The notes under the pieces are model-generated. The model was not told where the DNA came from. It did not search any database and saw only the letters and a program-made list of their open reading frames with translations. Shown piece by piece: positions 30,459-36,927 of a stretch of DNA of 36,927 nucleotides. The translations under genes and the position numbers were made by a program. Source of the stretch: Lachnospiraceae bacterium (GTDB lineage: Bacteria > Bacillota > Clostridia > Lachnospirales > Lachnospiraceae); the NCBI GenBank assembly GCA_017470735.1, contig JAFUYB010000048.1:1-36927 (forward strand). The letters are read 5' to 3'. Position 1 is the first letter of the stretch. Every line of letters starts with the position of its first letter.

Positions 30459-30483
30459 GGGCACGGAAGTCAGATCCGTGCCC
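30459..30483. terminator. Hairpin between the convergent operon and EAL gene
   Basis: GGGCACGGA (30459-30467) pairs perfectly with TCCGTGCCC (30475-30483) over a seven-base loop, at the convergence of the nine-gene operon and the EAL gene, whose stop codon lies inside the loop. The minus strand continues into CTTTTCATT, a modest T-run; on the plus strand the tail is poor. Confidence 0.55.
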
Positions 30484-32128
30484 TTGCGTATTCTTCGAAT
30501 TCATTGATCGGCATCGGCTTCGCGAAATAGAAGCCCTGGAACATATTGCAGCCCATATCGCGGAGCATGCGTACCTGTTCCGGTTTTTCGACGCCCTCAG
30601 TGATCGTATCCATATTCAGCTTGTCCGCCATTTCGACAATGGATTTTAAGACCTGTCGGCTGCGCAGCTCGTGTTCGGTTTCGCGCAGGAAAGCCATATC
30701 GATCTTTAAGATATCGGCTTCGATGTCCTTTAGCATCGCTAAGGATGAGTAACCGGAGCCGAAATCGTCGATCTCAACGGTGAAACCGTATTCCCGCAGG
30801 TCGCGGATGCGTAAAATCTGCTTTTCCGTATCGGACATGATTGCCGTTTCCGTAATCTCCAGCTTTAGCTTGCGGCGGTCTATGTCATACTTTTCGACCA
30901 GCCCGACAAACGCCTCATAGACATCAATATAATAGAAATCCAGCGCGGAAATATTCACCGAAATGTGGAAGCCGGAAAACGGCGTGGTTTTCCAGGCGGA
31001 AAGCTGCTGCGCCGCAAGCTCCCACACATAGCGGTCGAGCTTGGCGATCAGCCCCGCTTTTTCCAAAATCGGAATGAACCTGAGCGGCGGAACGATCGAA
31101 CCGTCCGGACGCACCCAGCGCGCAAGCGCTTCGGCTCCGAGCACCTGCCCGTCCGCGTCGACCTGCGACTGCAGGAATATCTGGTATTCACCGCTCTTTA
31201 AGGTGCGTTCAAATCCGCTGGTCACTTCCTGCTGATGCAGCAGCTCTTCCAGCATCGAATCGTCAAACCAGGTGATCGTCACCGAATGATCCTCGCGGTG
31301 TGTCACGAGCGCCATGACCGCGCGGTCGAACATTACGGAAACCGGAAGCTGCCGGTCTTTGATCTCGTAAATGCCGATCGTAAACTGCAAACGGAAAGCG
31401 CTGTCGTCGAGCAGAAGATTCACATCGTAGATGTGTTTGGAAAAGACTGCTTCGTCAAAGCGCGACTTGGGCATACAAAGAGCAAACTGATCCGCCTGCA
31501 GCCGTCCGACAGCGGTGTCATCCGACTGGTAGGGCTCAAAAATGCGGGCGATCTCCAGCAGAATATCGTTGGCGCGCTCCCGTCCGAACAGACTGTTGAT
31601 CAGGTTGAACTGCGCAATATCGCTTGCGACGATCAAGTAAGGCTCATCGGGATGATCCTTCAGCAGGCGGCGTGCCCTCTGGTGAAAACCGTCCCAGTTC
31701 AAAAGTCCGGTCAGCGGGTCGATCAGTGTGGCGGATTCGTATTGCTCGCTGCTGCGGTGGTTGACCCGCTGCTTTTCGTCCTCGCTGGCTGTATGGCTCG
31801 TGATGAATTCGATCACGCAGTCCAAAACCGTGCCATCCTCAATCTGCAGATGGACGGGATTGGAAAGGATGTGAAATACCTTGTCGGCGTAAAATTCTTC
31901 CTTTTCCCGCCGGATGCCGCTCATGCACGCCCGATAGCTGCTGCAATTTTTGCAGCGCTGCTCAGAAGACCACACATTGTAACAGCCGTCCTGAAATTGC
32001 AGTCTGCCGTCCTCGATCGTAATCTCCCGGCATTCCTTTGGCTCGATCAGGCGCACAATATCGTACAATCCCCCGGTCATTTTTAAGAATTGCTGCATTT
32101 CTTTGATGTTGTATTCAGATTCAACCAT
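30470..32128 (-). CDS. c-di-GMP phosphodiesterase: Cys-rich sensor, degenerate GGDEF, EAL
   Basis: The 552-residue soluble protein has three parts. The N-terminal sensor (about 1-120) has a cysteine cluster (GCYNVW, then RCKNCSSYRAC) in a PAS-like setting that could bind a metal or iron-sulfur centre. A GGDEF fold (about 135-290) has lost its signature (LQADQF in place of GGDEF), so it is probably regulatory. The EAL domain (about 300-545) keeps the catalytic residues: GAEALARW, NISA, EITETA, DDFGSGYSSL, LKIDMAFL and TEGVEKPEQ, so c-di-GMP hydrolysis is expected. GGGGG lies six bases before ATG. It converges on the operon that begins with a diguanylate cyclase. Confidence 0.9.
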   Translation of the reverse strand: MVESEYNIKEMQQFLKMTGGLYDIVRLIEPKECREITIEDGRLQFQDGCYNVWSSEQRCKNCSSYRACMSGIRREKEEFYADKVFHILSNPVHLQIEDGTVLDCVIEFITSHTASEDEKQRVNHRSSEQYESATLIDPLTGLLNWDGFHQRARRLLKDHPDEPYLIVASDIAQFNLINSLFGRERANDILLEIARIFEPYQSDDTAVGRLQADQFALCMPKSRFDEAVFSKHIYDVNLLLDDSAFRLQFTIGIYEIKDRQLPVSVMFDRAVMALVTHREDHSVTITWFDDSMLEELLHQQEVTSGFERTLKSGEYQIFLQSQVDADGQVLGAEALARWVRPDGSIVPPLRFIPILEKAGLIAKLDRYVWELAAQQLSAWKTTPFSGFHISVNISALDFYYIDVYEAFVGLVEKYDIDRRKLKLEITETAIMSDTEKQILRIRDLREYGFTVEIDDFGSGYSSLAMLKDIEADILKIDMAFLRETEHELRSRQVLKSIVEMADKLNMDTITEGVEKPEQVRMLRDMGCNMFQGFYFAKPMPINEFEEYARARI

Positions 32129-32160
32129 AATAATCCCCCATTACTGTCAATACAATCCTA

Positions 32161-32188
32161 ATTATACTATGAAATCTGAAGATTGCAA
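32161..32188 (-). promoter_or_regulatory. Promoter of the EAL gene
   Basis: On the minus strand TTGCAA (32188-32183), a 16-base spacer and a perfect TATAAT (32166-32161) lie 33 bases before the start codon. Confidence 0.5.
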
Positions 32189-32223
32189 GGGGTGAAATTG
32201 GGATGATGCCAAGGCGGTGCAGT

Positions 32224-32252
32224 TTGCATCTATAATTATATTTTGCTAAAAT
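32224..32252 (+). promoter_or_regulatory. Promoter of the Ser/Thr kinase gene
   Basis: TTGCAT (32224-32229), a 17-base spacer and TAAAAT (32247-32252) give a start near 32259 and a leader of about 40 nt. It is divergent from the EAL promoter, about 60 bases away. Confidence 0.55.
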
Positions 32253-32297
32253 GGATGATGTATTTTGGAAAGAAGATTATTAAAAGAAGGTGAACAG

Positions 32298-34484
32298 ATG
32301 AGTACAAATACCCTTGATTTCGATGCGACTTATACGATTCTTGGTGTGATTGGTAAAGGTGGTGGCGGCACCGTTTACAAAGCATATCATAAAAGATTGA
32401 AAAAGGAAGTTGTCCTAAAAAAGATTCATAAAAATCTGACAGAAATTAATGCGAGAAATGAAGCAGATATACTGAAAAATTTAAAATCTCCTTATATGCC
32501 ACAGGTCATTGATTTTATAGAGCATGACGGAGATGTGTATACTGTTATGGAATATGTTGAGGGAAAGTCCATGAAAAACTGCATGGCAGAGGGTATGCAT
32601 TTTTACCAGAAAGATGCCTTGAAGTGGTTCCGGCAGTTAGCAGAAGCGCTTCTCCTTTTGCACTCACAAAATCCGATGATTATTCATGGTGACATTAAAC
32701 CGGACAATATTATGCTGACTCCACAAGGAGATGTGTGTTTGATTGACTTCAATGTTTCCAGTATTTTCGATGGGAAATATAATCAGGTAGCAGGGTATAC
32801 ACCTGCTTATGCCGCGCCGGAGCAGATTTCATTTTATCATCAGGTATTATCACTTAGGACAAGGGAAAAAACAGATGATTTACAGGATGAAACTGAGTGT
32901 ACGGAGCCACTTCCAAGGGAAACTGTTTTGAAAGCTGATGACTTGAAGAATGATATTGAGCTGCAGAAGACAGAAGCAGTTTCTGTATCAGACAAGCCTA
33001 TGGGAAATGCCGGAAAGAGGCGGCAAGCCTTGATTGGGATGCAGTCAAACATAGATGCAAGGACAGATATTTATAGTCTGGGTATTACAATGTATCATAT
33101 TATTTCCGGTAAACGATTGGAGAGAAGCAGTCCGCAGAATATCAGGGAATTGCTTCCGGGGATGTATGAAACATTTGCATATATTGTGATGAAATGCGTT
33201 CAAAATGCTCCGGAAGACCGTTTTCAGTCAGCGGAAGAATTACTGGATGCCTTAAATAATGTTTACACTTCAACACAGTCATACAAAGGACTTATTGTAA
33301 GGCAAAGAGCAGTCCGAGGTATTTTGTTGGTGCTGACTGTCGCTTCGTGCATGCTCACATACTATGGATTGCAAAGGATCCAACAAGAGCGGGATATTGC
33401 CTACAACCATTATGTGAAAAAAGAGGCAGAAGCCCGATTGGAAGGGAACGAAAAAATTTTGGAGAAAGCTTTTAAAAAAGCCATAAATATTTCACAAATG
33501 TCGGCAGATGCTTATATTGAAAAGGGATGGTATTTTTATGACCATGAGAAATATGAGGATGCCATTTCCTTTTTGCTGGAAGAGTCAGCACCTTATATCA
33601 AAGACAATAAAGGACTGAGCAATATTTATTACCTTGTGGGAAAAAGCTATGCTGAATTAGAGGAATACAGCAAAGCTCACGAAATGTTCCAAAAAGCATT
33701 GCAATATGATACTGAAAACAGCAGCGTATATCAGGAAGATGCTATTGTTATGGCACGAACGGGAAAGACTAAAGCGGCAAAGAAACGGCTTGCCGAAGCA
33801 AAAAAATATGGATTAGAAAGCAGCGGGATAGATTATACGGATGGAGAAATAGCGTATTCTGAAAGTGATATGGAGCAGGCAGAAAAGGATTTTCATAAAG
33901 CAATAAAAGAAACAGATGATGAATATCTGAAAATGAGAGCGTATATGATGTTAGCACGCATTTACAAGGATGAAGATAAAACTGTTGAAAATTGTGACGA
34001 GCGGATAACCCTTTTGACTGAAGCAAAGGAGAATGTAGACGAACAGTATCAGAACGCGATTATTCAGGAGTTGGCACAGGCGTACATTGACCGATCCGCG
34101 TTGAACAATAGCCGTGATGATGCCCTTGAAGCTGTGAATTTGTTACAAAATGTGATCGACAATGGTTATGGGAATTATGATACTTATCAAACAATTGAGA
34201 CTCTGTATCATAATTTTCAAATGTACGATGAAGAAGAGGCGGAATTAAAAGAAATGCTTCAGGTATTTGGAGAAGATTATCGTACATATATGCATTTTGC
34301 CTATTTAGAGGCAGCACGGCAGAACCAGTTGGCAAATGCCTCAAGGTCGTATCGGAAATTCGATGAATATTATCAGAAAGCAAGTGAAATTTATGGCAGT
34401 CAGAAAAAAGAGAATCAGTCTGACCCGCTGATGGAAAACTTGACAACAATTTACCAAGATGTAAAGAGTGGCGGGTGGATTTAA
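32298..34484 (+). CDS. Membrane-anchored Ser/Thr protein kinase with TPR repeats
   Basis: The 728-residue protein begins with a eukaryotic-type kinase domain: glycine loop GKGGGGTVY, lysine in VVLKKIHK, catalytic loop IIHGDIKPDN, then LIDFNVSS, where the canonical DFG is DFN (D150 kept), and AYAAPEQ. About 60 extra residues, acidic and variable in look, are inserted between APE and DIYSLGITMY. One membrane helix (about 340-360, ILLVLTVASCMLTYYGL) follows, then several TPR-like helix pairs (for example YYLVGKSYAELEEYSKAHEMF) placed outside the membrane or on its far side. It differs from PASTA kinases, which carry cell-wall-binding repeats there. ATG 32298 follows AGAAGG; the frame upstream to 32265 has no site. 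Confidence 0.9.
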   Translation: MSTNTLDFDATYTILGVIGKGGGGTVYKAYHKRLKKEVVLKKIHKNLTEINARNEADILKNLKSPYMPQVIDFIEHDGDVYTVMEYVEGKSMKNCMAEGMHFYQKDALKWFRQLAEALLLLHSQNPMIIHGDIKPDNIMLTPQGDVCLIDFNVSSIFDGKYNQVAGYTPAYAAPEQISFYHQVLSLRTREKTDDLQDETECTEPLPRETVLKADDLKNDIELQKTEAVSVSDKPMGNAGKRRQALIGMQSNIDARTDIYSLGITMYHIISGKRLERSSPQNIRELLPGMYETFAYIVMKCVQNAPEDRFQSAEELLDALNNVYTSTQSYKGLIVRQRAVRGILLVLTVASCMLTYYGLQRIQQERDIAYNHYVKKEAEARLEGNEKILEKAFKKAINISQMSADAYIEKGWYFYDHEKYEDAISFLLEESAPYIKDNKGLSNIYYLVGKSYAELEEYSKAHEMFQKALQYDTENSSVYQEDAIVMARTGKTKAAKKRLAEAKKYGLESSGIDYTDGEIAYSESDMEQAEKDFHKAIKETDDEYLKMRAYMMLARIYKDEDKTVENCDERITLLTEAKENVDEQYQNAIIQELAQAYIDRSALNNSRDDALEAVNLLQNVIDNGYGNYDTYQTIETLYHNFQMYDEEEAELKEMLQVFGEDYRTYMHFAYLEAARQNQLANASRSYRKFDEYYQKASEIYGSQKKENQSDPLMENLTTIYQDVKSGGWI

Positions 34485-34508
34485 AATCATAACGAGTGGA
34501 GGAAAGCT

Positions 34509-34646
34509 ATGGGATGGACAGTTGGTATGATGATGACAGCAATTGGAATAGTTGGAATAATAGTCAGTCTGATCTTTCAGGTGATATTGATTCGTGTCTT
34601 TGCCAAACAAAAGAAAAAAATGCTGGAGGAGATGAGTGAAAGGTAA
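34509..34646 (+). CDS. 45-residue single-pass membrane protein
   Basis: The ORF starts 24 bases after the kinase stop with GGAGG six bases before ATG. It encodes one long hydrophobic helix (TAIGIVGIIVSLIFQVILI) followed by a basic then acidic tail (AKQKKKMLEEMSER), positive inside. No family is recognised. Its position and strong ribosome binding site suggest a co-expressed partner or regulator of the kinase. Confidence 0.6.
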   Translation: MGWTVGMMMTAIGIVGIIVSLIFQVILIRVFAKQKKKMLEEMSER

Positions 34647-34691
34647 GGAAAGTATATCGAAATACGATTTGTATGCGGCAATCTTATCAAT

Positions 34692-34706
34692 AATGCAAAT
34701 TGCATT
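34692..34706. promoter_or_regulatory. Perfect palindrome, probable XRE operator 1
   Basis: AATGCAAATTGCATT is a perfect 15-bp palindrome (seven-base arms around one A), about 30 bases before the -35 box of the XRE-ATPase operon. A second, related site lies at 34768-34780, so this is likely the binding site of the encoded repressor. Confidence 0.5.
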
Positions 34707-34727
34707 GTAAATATATTTTTGGGTATT

Positions 34728-34755
34728 TTGCAATAACTTATCGTTTCTTTAAATT
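34728..34755 (+). promoter_or_regulatory. Promoter of the XRE-ATPase operon
   Basis: TTGCAA (34728-34733), a 16-base spacer and TAAATT (34750-34755) are flanked on both sides by ATGCA/TGCAT palindromes, an autorepression layout. Confidence 0.4.
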
Positions 34756-34767
34756 ATGTTGCTGTAA

Positions 34768-34780
34768 ATGCAAACTGCAT
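34768..34780. promoter_or_regulatory. Probable XRE operator 2
   Basis: ATGCAAACTGCAT has ATGCA and TGCAT arms with a three-base centre, the same half-sites as the palindrome at 34692-34706. It lies at the expected transcription start, where a bound repressor would block initiation. Confidence 0.45.
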
Positions 34781-34799
34781 AATTTAAGGAGGGATGAAA

Positions 34800-35162
34800 T
34801 TGTTACCGCAACTAGAATATGATTTGATTGGGAAAAAGGTGAGAAGTGCACGGTTACGGAAAGGCTTTTCACAGGAAATGCTGGCGGAAAAGATTGACTG
34901 TTCCAATAATTATATAAGTCATATTGAGACGGGACAGACAAAGGTGTCGCTAAAGATTCTGACACAGATTGCGTATGCGACAGACAAGCCACTGGATTAT
35001 TTTTTGTCAGATACGCCTTATGCGTCTGTCGATTATCTGTTGGACAGTGAATTTAGAGCTTTGATTGAAAGCTGCAACAAATCCACTTTGATAGCGGCAA
35101 AAAGGATGTTGGAGATTTTGGTCAAACATCAAAAAGAAATGGAACAGGAGCTGTTGGGATAA
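34800..35162 (+). CDS. XRE-family transcriptional regulator
   Basis: An N-terminal Cro/CI helix-turn-helix is clear (VRSARLRKGFSQEMLAEKIDCSNNYISHIETGQTKVS, with the recognition helix NNYISHIE), followed by LKILTQIAYATDKPLDYFL and a helical C-terminal region of about 50 residues that may dimerise. AAGGAGGG ends directly before ATG 34794, too close to serve it; TTG 34800, in frame and six bases away, is the better start and gives 120 residues. The gene is separated from the ATPase gene by one base, so the two are co-transcribed and the regulator probably controls both. Confidence 0.88.
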   Translation: MLPQLEYDLIGKKVRSARLRKGFSQEMLAEKIDCSNNYISHIETGQTKVSLKILTQIAYATDKPLDYFLSDTPYASVDYLLDSEFRALIESCNKSTLIAAKRMLEILVKHQKEMEQELLG

Positions 35163-35163
35163 T

Positions 35164-36741
35164 ATGGGAATTTATCTGAATCCGGGGAATGAATTATTTC
35201 AAAAAACGATCCATTCAGAAATTTATATTGATAAAACAATGCTGTTGAAGCATACGAATGAACTGCTGGGGACACGGGAAAATTTTTTGGCAGTCAGTCG
35301 CCCCCGGCGTTTTGGAAAGACAACGGCGCTGGATATGCTGAACGCCTATTATGGGAGAGCAAATGACAGCCGGGATTTATTTTTGCCGTATCAGATTGCA
35401 AAAGAGAGCAGTTTCGGGAAATATCTGAATCAGTTTGATGTGATACAGCTGAATGTCCGCAACCTCATTACCGAATCAGAAAATATGCGTGAACTGATTT
35501 CCTACCTGGAAAATGATGTCAAAGCCGAGTTGAAGGAAGCGTTTCCGGACATCCCCCTGCAAGAAAAAAGATCATTGGCATATTGTCTGGAGCGGATATA
35601 CGCATCGACAAAAGTGCCGTTCGTATTTTTGATTGATGAATGGGATGCTGTTTTTCGGGTCAATGCATTAAAAAATAATTTAGAAGAGCAGGCTAAATAT
35701 CTGGATTTTCTGCGAAATCTGCTGAAAGACAGAGCATATGTGGCGCTTGCCTACATGACGGGGATTCTTCCGATCAAAAAATATGGAGAACATTCGGCGT
35801 TGAATATGTTCGTGGAATACAGCATGACCAATCAAGGAGAGTTGTCTGAATTTACGGGCTTCACAGAAGGAGAAGTACGGGATTTATGTGAAAAATATGA
35901 AATGTCCTATAGTGAAATGAAACGCTGGTATGATGGATATCAGTTGACAAAACTGTCAGTTTACAATCCGCGTTCTGTCGTGATGGCGATGACGAGACAC
36001 ACCTATGACAGTTATTGGACAAAGACGGAAACATACGAAGCACTGAAGGTTTATATTGAAATGAATATGGATGGTCTGCGAGATGCGATTGTCGAGTTGA
36101 TGGCAGGCAATAAAGTGGAAATCGACACAAATTCTTTTCTGAATGATATGGTGACCTTTTCCACAAAAGACGATGTGCTTACCCTGCTTATTCATTTAGG
36201 ATATCTGACCTATGATTTCAGAACGGGTGAAGTGTGGATACCCAATCAGGAGATAATGGGTGAATTTGCGACAACGCTTAAGATTTTAGGATGGAGCGAA
36301 GTGGCAGAGGCGTTGCGGAAATCCAACGAATTGCTGAGGGCAACTTTGCAAAAAGACAGTGAACAAGTCGCAAAGATGCTGGAAGATATTCACCAAAGCG
36401 AAACATCCATCATGGCATATAATGATGAAAATGCATTGGCATCGGTGATCTCCATTGCATATTATATGGCAAGAAGGGATTATGATCTGGTAAGGGAACT
36501 GCCGTCAGGGAAGGGTTTTGCGGATGTCTGCTTTTTGCCAAAAAAGTCTTCTTCTAATCCAGCGATGATTGTGGAGTTGAAGGTCGATCAAGGTGCGGAG
36601 GCGGCGATTGCACAGATAAAGGAAAGGAATTATGTGGAGGGGTTGCGTAGTTATCAAGGAAAGGTGCTGTTGGTCGGCATATCCTATGATCGTAAAAGCA
36701 AGCGGCATAGCTGTCAAATTGAGGAGATAGAGAAACGGTAA
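35164..36741 (+). CDS. AAA-ATPase-like protein with C-terminal PD-(D/E)xK domain
   Basis: The 525-residue protein has the family signature of PF09820-type ATPases: an N-terminal FQKTIHSEIYIDKTMLL, Walker A in SRPRRFGKTTALDML, and Walker B VFLIDEWDAVF. MTGILPIKKYGEHSALNMF, EFTGFTEGEV and KRWYDGYQL follow in the middle. The C-terminus (GFADVCFLPKK, AMIVELKVDQGAEAAIAQIKER) carries the D-x(n)-ExK core of a PDDEXK_9 nuclease-like domain. Such genes are abundant in gut Clostridia and Bacteroidetes, often as many paralogues; their biological role is unproven. It is controlled with the XRE gene just upstream (AGGAG in its 3' end) and ends before two hairpins. Confidence 0.92.
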   Translation: MGIYLNPGNELFQKTIHSEIYIDKTMLLKHTNELLGTRENFLAVSRPRRFGKTTALDMLNAYYGRANDSRDLFLPYQIAKESSFGKYLNQFDVIQLNVRNLITESENMRELISYLENDVKAELKEAFPDIPLQEKRSLAYCLERIYASTKVPFVFLIDEWDAVFRVNALKNNLEEQAKYLDFLRNLLKDRAYVALAYMTGILPIKKYGEHSALNMFVEYSMTNQGELSEFTGFTEGEVRDLCEKYEMSYSEMKRWYDGYQLTKLSVYNPRSVVMAMTRHTYDSYWTKTETYEALKVYIEMNMDGLRDAIVELMAGNKVEIDTNSFLNDMVTFSTKDDVLTLLIHLGYLTYDFRTGEVWIPNQEIMGEFATTLKILGWSEVAEALRKSNELLRATLQKDSEQVAKMLEDIHQSETSIMAYNDENALASVISIAYYMARRDYDLVRELPSGKGFADVCFLPKKSSSNPAMIVELKVDQGAEAAIAQIKERNYVEGLRSYQGKVLLVGISYDRKSKRHSCQIEEIEKR

Positions 36742-36768
36742 AAACTGAAAATGAAACATGGAAAAATG

Positions 36769-36788
36769 CATGGGAGAGAACTCCCATG
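36769..36788. terminator. Small perfect hairpin
   Basis: CATGGGAG (36769-36776) pairs perfectly with CTCCCATG (36781-36788) with a four-base AGAA loop. It has no T-run and precedes the true terminator, so it may protect the mRNA 3' end. Confidence 0.4.
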
Positions 36789-36807
36789 TCAGACTGTAGA
36801 CAAAGCT

Positions 36808-36843
36808 GGTTGCGAAACTTAGTTTTCGCAACCGATTTTTTTA
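36808..36843 (+). terminator. Rho-independent terminator of the XRE-ATPase operon
   Basis: GGTTGCGAAA (36808-36817) pairs perfectly with TTTCGCAACC (36824-36833) over six bases and is followed by GA and seven T. Confidence 0.85.
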
Positions 36844-36850
36844 TTTTGAA

Positions 36851-36927
36851 CTATGCCGCAACAAATCCGAACGAAAAAGAGTTAAATGGAGCTCCTATTA
36901 TTCCTTTCCTTTGCAGCATTTTTGCAA
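36851..36927 (-). CDS. Possible C-terminal fragment of a convergent gene
   Basis: On the minus strand a frame is open from the window edge to a TAG at 36853-36851, ending GAPFNSFSFGFVAA. It lies just beyond the terminator of the opposing operon, where a convergent gene would end. Only about 24 residues are visible and no family is recognised. Confidence 0.2.
   Translation of the reverse strand, partial: AKMLQRKGIIGAPFNSFSFGFVAA

Noticed and set aside
31235..32086. 283-codon plus-strand ORF opposite the EAL gene
   Set aside because: No ribosome binding site or recognisable domain; the EAL protein on the other strand is complete with all motifs.

Overview
The window looks like a chromosomal stretch from a Gram-positive anaerobe of the class Clostridia, most likely Lachnospiraceae. 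This is an inference from protein style (hybrid kinases with SHEIRTPIN-type H-boxes, a short LysA, PF09820-type ATPases), strong AAGGAGG ribosome binding sites, frequent TTG/GTG starts and TTGACA/TATAAT promoters. No rRNA, tRNA, CRISPR array, transposase or integrase was found.

Layout. (1) Positions 1-1262 and 8744-9565 hold two inverted copies of the same material, an msrA segment and a hicAB toxin-antitoxin segment. The left copy has an intact hicAB and a deleted msrA; the right copy has an intact msrA and a doubly deleted hicAB. The order of the two segments is permuted between copies. (2) Between them lie an MscS-type channel with an extra C-terminal domain, an endonuclease IV-Vsr fusion, lysA on the minus strand, a small 52-residue minus-strand ORF, and a large primase-helicase-PLD gene of the TOTE type split by a frameshift at a run of eight T. 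(3) 9.6-15.0 kb: a GH13 amylase-family enzyme, then a triad of an unknown protein, a VWA/metallopeptidase-like protein and a MoxR-like AAA ATPase. (4) 15.0-17.0 kb: an AAA/DUF4143 ATPase whose strong promoter sits exactly between the arms of a near-perfect 26-bp inverted repeat (candidate invertible promoter), then a small XRE regulator.

(5) 17.1-30.4 kb is the most striking part: nine co-directional, tightly spaced genes that appear to form one operon. The first five are signalling proteins: REC-GGDEF diguanylate cyclase, hybrid histidine kinase with REC and HPt, hybrid kinase fused to a complete DegV fatty-acid-binding domain, REC-HPt protein, and double-REC protein. The last four form a stand-alone carrier-protein pathway: alpha/beta hydrolase, NRPS-type condensation enzyme, acyl carrier protein, and AMP-forming acyl ligase. 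The order suggests a phosphorelay that may sense a fatty acid, controls c-di-GMP, and is co-expressed with an acyl or lipopeptide-type biosynthetic route. Downstream and convergent is an EAL phosphodiesterase, so synthesis and breakdown of c-di-GMP flank the cassette.

(6) 32.2-36.9 kb is visibly more AT-rich: a membrane-anchored Ser/Thr kinase with TPR repeats and a DFN in place of DFG, a tiny membrane protein, and an XRE regulator with palindromic operator-like sites in front of a PF09820-type ATPase, closed by a strong terminator.
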